Source: an uncultured Dorea sp. (GTDB lineage: Bacteria; Bacillota; Clostridia; Lachnospirales; Lachnospiraceae). From it: DNA of 6,847 nucleotides. Both the position numbers and the translations under genes were made by a program. Positions 5,260 to 6,847 of this stretch are shown piece after piece (positions within the stretch are counted from its first letter, which is position 1; every line of letters starts with the position of its first letter). The stretch spans positions 1 through 6,847 of the forward strand of contig CAJUMF010000063.1 of NCBI GenBank assembly GCA_910586965.1, written 5' to 3'. The notes beneath the pieces were generated by a model that was not told the origin of the DNA, did no database searches, and saw nothing but the letters and a program-made list of their open reading frames with translations.

Positions 5260-6750
5260 ATGGATAAAAAGAATAACGGGAGTAAAACAGTCTTTTATGT
5301 TTCACTGATTTTAGTTGCGGCCATTGCCATATGGTCTGTCGCGTTTAATGACAGCTTTACTGTGGCGGCAAATGCAGTATTTTCATTTCTGACAAATGAT
5401 TTTGCGTGGCTGTATCTGGTATGTATGCTGGTATTTCTGGCATTTGATGTGTATGTGGCATTTGGAAGATTTGGAAAAATCCGCCTTGGGGGTGATGATT
5501 CGAGACCGGAATATAAGAACCTGACCTGGTTCGGACTTCTTTTTGGATGCGGCATGGGAGTGGGGCTTGTCTTTTACGGAGTGGCGGAGCCCCTCACCCA
5601 TTATCTCAATCCGGTAGGAATAAAAGCAGCCACGCCGGAATCGGCGGACTTTGCCTTTCGGTCATTTTTTATGCATTGGGGGATTTTGCCGTGGGCGAAC
5701 TATGCGGTTATCGGACTTGCACTTGCCTATTTTATGTTCCGTAAGGAAAAGAAAGGGCTCATCAGCAGTATCCTGACACCTGTTATCGGCGAAGACAGAG
5801 CTGATGGATGGCTCGGCAAGGTTGTTGATATACTGGCTGTGTTTGCAACGGTAGCCGGGGTGGTGACGTCTCTTGGACTTGGCACCTTGCAGATAGAGGC
5901 GGGTCTCCACAAGCTGTTTGGGATGCCTACGGGGCTGGCGGTTGAAATTGCTATCATAATTGTCGTGTCAGTTATATATATTGGCTCTGCAGTGTCAGGG
6001 CTTGAAAAAGGGATTACATTCATTTCTGATACCAATATCTATGTGGCAATAGGTTTGCTGGCGGCATGTTTTATCTTAGGACCGAAGGTGGAGATACTGG
6101 ACAGTTTTATCAACGGCATGGGGCAGTATATCGGAAATTTTGTCCAGGATTCGCTGTCTGTAAGCTCTTATGGGGATAATTCATGGCTTGGGAGCTGGAA
6201 GTTGTTTTATTGGGCATGGTTTATAGCCTGGGCCCCCTTTGTAGGTGTATTTGTTGCACGTATTTCTAAAGGGCGGACAATCCGGGAGTTTATTCTTGGT
6301 GTCGTATTGGTGCCGGCTCTTGCGTCCTGCGTATGGGGTTCTGTATTTGGGAGTCTGGGGATTAATCTGGCGGAAAAGGAAATCCTTTCTATTAAGAAAT
6401 TGGAAGAGGCGGTTGCATCGCCGGAGGTCGGTCTTTTTGTGGTACTTCGAGAGTATCCGTTAGGGTTTGTCCTGTGTATTGTGGCGATTGTGTCTCTGTG
6501 TGCGTTTTTCGTGACATCGGCCAATTCAGGAGTGTATGTGCTGTCCATGCTGACATCAGACGGAGATAAAAATCCGCCGAATAATAAAAAGATATTGTGG
6601 GGAATTATCCAGTCAATTATGGCAATCGGGCTGTTGATGGCGGGAGGATTAAAACCATTGCAGACAATTTCACTGGCAGCGGCGTTTCCCTTTATCTTTA
6701 TTATGTTTGCGGCGTGTGCAGCCTTTATAAGGATTCTGAAGAAAGAGTAA
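5260..6750 (+). CDS. BCCT-family transporter, probable glycine betaine uptake
   Basis: A 496-aa integral membrane protein with 12 predicted hydrophobic segments (roughly 11-30, 47-68, 87-108, 140-160, 188-208, 226-246, 259-277, 313-334, 343-366, 402-421, 444-463, 468-490). BCCT hallmarks are GMGVGLVFYGVAEP (98-111), HWGILPWANYAVIG (139-152), WKLFYWAWFIAWAPFVG (313-329) and ARISKGRTIREF (333-344). The BetP aromatic box in segment 4 is intact (W140, W145, Y148), but the segment 8 residue matching BetP W374 is Phe321, flanked by W320 and W324. T419-S420 in FFVTSANSG match the BetP sodium-site Thr/Ser, suggesting sodium coupling. Both tails are short (about 10 residues before segment 1, about 5 after segment 12), so the long osmosensing tails of BetP are missing; this suits a feeding role over osmotic control. 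GGAGG lies nine bases before the start, and the gene follows grdH by 31 bp, so it is probably in the same operon. Carnitine or choline as substrate is possible but less likely here. Confidence 0.92.
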   Translation: MDKKNNGSKTVFYVSLILVAAIAIWSVAFNDSFTVAANAVFSFLTNDFAWLYLVCMLVFLAFDVYVAFGRFGKIRLGGDDSRPEYKNLTWFGLLFGCGMGVGLVFYGVAEPLTHYLNPVGIKAATPESADFAFRSFFMHWGILPWANYAVIGLALAYFMFRKEKKGLISSILTPVIGEDRADGWLGKVVDILAVFATVAGVVTSLGLGTLQIEAGLHKLFGMPTGLAVEIAIIIVVSVIYIGSAVSGLEKGITFISDTNIYVAIGLLAACFILGPKVEILDSFINGMGQYIGNFVQDSLSVSSYGDNSWLGSWKLFYWAWFIAWAPFVGVFVARISKGRTIREFILGVVLVPALASCVWGSVFGSLGINLAEKEILSIKKLEEAVASPEVGLFVVLREYPLGFVLCIVAIVSLCAFFVTSANSGVYVLSMLTSDGDKNPPNNKKILWGIIQSIMAIGLLMAGGLKPLQTISLAAAFPFIFIMFAACAAFIRILKKE

Positions 6751-6786
6751 GAAGAAAAAACATTGATTATTAAAAAGGGGGAAGGA

Positions 6787-6847
6787 ATGGCAATGAGCAA
6801 AATTTATGATGTTATTGTTCTTGGTGCAGGTCCTGCTGGTTTGGCAG
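6787..6847 (+). CDS. trxB: Thioredoxin reductase, N-terminal fragment (cut by window edge)
   Basis: Only the first 20 codons are present, open to the edge. The peptide MAMSKIYDVIVLGAGPAGLA has the beta-strand plus GxGxxG/A FAD-binding motif of the thioredoxin-reductase family. A purine-rich AAAAAGGGGGAAGGA precedes two possible starts, ATG 6787 (GGGGG five bases upstream) and ATG 6793 (GGAAGGA six bases upstream); both are plausible. It follows the BCCT gene by 36 bp. In glycine, sarcosine and betaine reductase clusters TrxB and TrxA supply electrons to component A, so this position makes functional sense. With so few residues, another FAD/NAD-linked disulfide reductase or related flavoprotein cannot be excluded. 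Confidence 0.75.
   Translation, partial: MAMSKIYDVIVLGAGPAGLA

Noticed and set aside
6207..6800. 197-aa minus-strand frame opposite the BCCT gene
   Set aside because: Shadow of the transporter with no domain; it would run across the BCCT-trxB gap with no reason for a gene there.
254..6847. A wholly new biological system
   Set aside because: All long frames belong to known families and the arrangement fits the known clostridial betaine/sarcosine reductase pathway.

Overview
The window looks like part of a low-to-mid G+C anaerobic Firmicute (class Clostridia; a Lachnospiraceae-like gut anaerobe is my guess). The reasons are strong AGGAGG-type ribosome binding sites, canonical TTGAAT/TATAAA-type promoters, and genes for the selenium-dependent Stickland reductases, a system typical of amino-acid-fermenting clostridia. 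It carries a catabolic module for a glycine derivative, most probably glycine betaine, and a regulatory block transcribed the other way.

Layout: 1-253 has no convincing gene, only two short perfect inverted repeats. A PucR/CdaR-family regulator lies on the minus strand at 254-1387. A 332-bp gap follows, with the pucR promoter, a dyad and a strong intrinsic terminator. A TetR-family regulator lies on the minus strand at 1720-2370. A 209-bp divergent control region holds overlapping tetR and grd promoters plus two inverted repeats sharing ATAAG/CTTAT half-sites. From 2580 rightwards is a plus-strand run of genes: the alpha subunit of the substrate-specific reductase component B (grdI-like, 441 aa), its selenoprotein partner (grdH-like, 436 aa), a BCCT-family transporter (496 aa) and the first 20 codons of a thioredoxin reductase (trxB), cut by the window edge.

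The main correction to a naive annotation is that the selenoprotein gene is one reading frame, 3918-5228. It is interrupted by an in-frame UGA at 4965-4967 that should be read as selenocysteine (residue 350, in a U-x-x-C-x-x-C motif). A perfect 6-bp hairpin starting 12 nt after the UGA fits a bacterial SECIS element. A standard gene caller would stop at residue 349 and call a false second gene at 4995.

How the genes work together (inference from known families): the BCCT protein imports betaine, and the component B pair (GrdI/GrdH) activates it and passes a carboxymethyl group to the selenocysteine of GrdA, releasing trimethylamine. Component C then forms acetyl phosphate. Thioredoxin reductase and thioredoxin supply the electrons, which explains trxB at the end of this run. 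GrdA, GrdC and GrdD are not in the window and are probably downstream or elsewhere. The TetR protein is the best candidate for local control. The PucR protein could control this operon or something to the left.

The system itself is a known type, not a new one. The points most worth checking are the recoded UGA, the loss of the pyruvoyl-forming Cys in the alpha subunit, and a Trp-to-Phe change in the transporter's substrate box.
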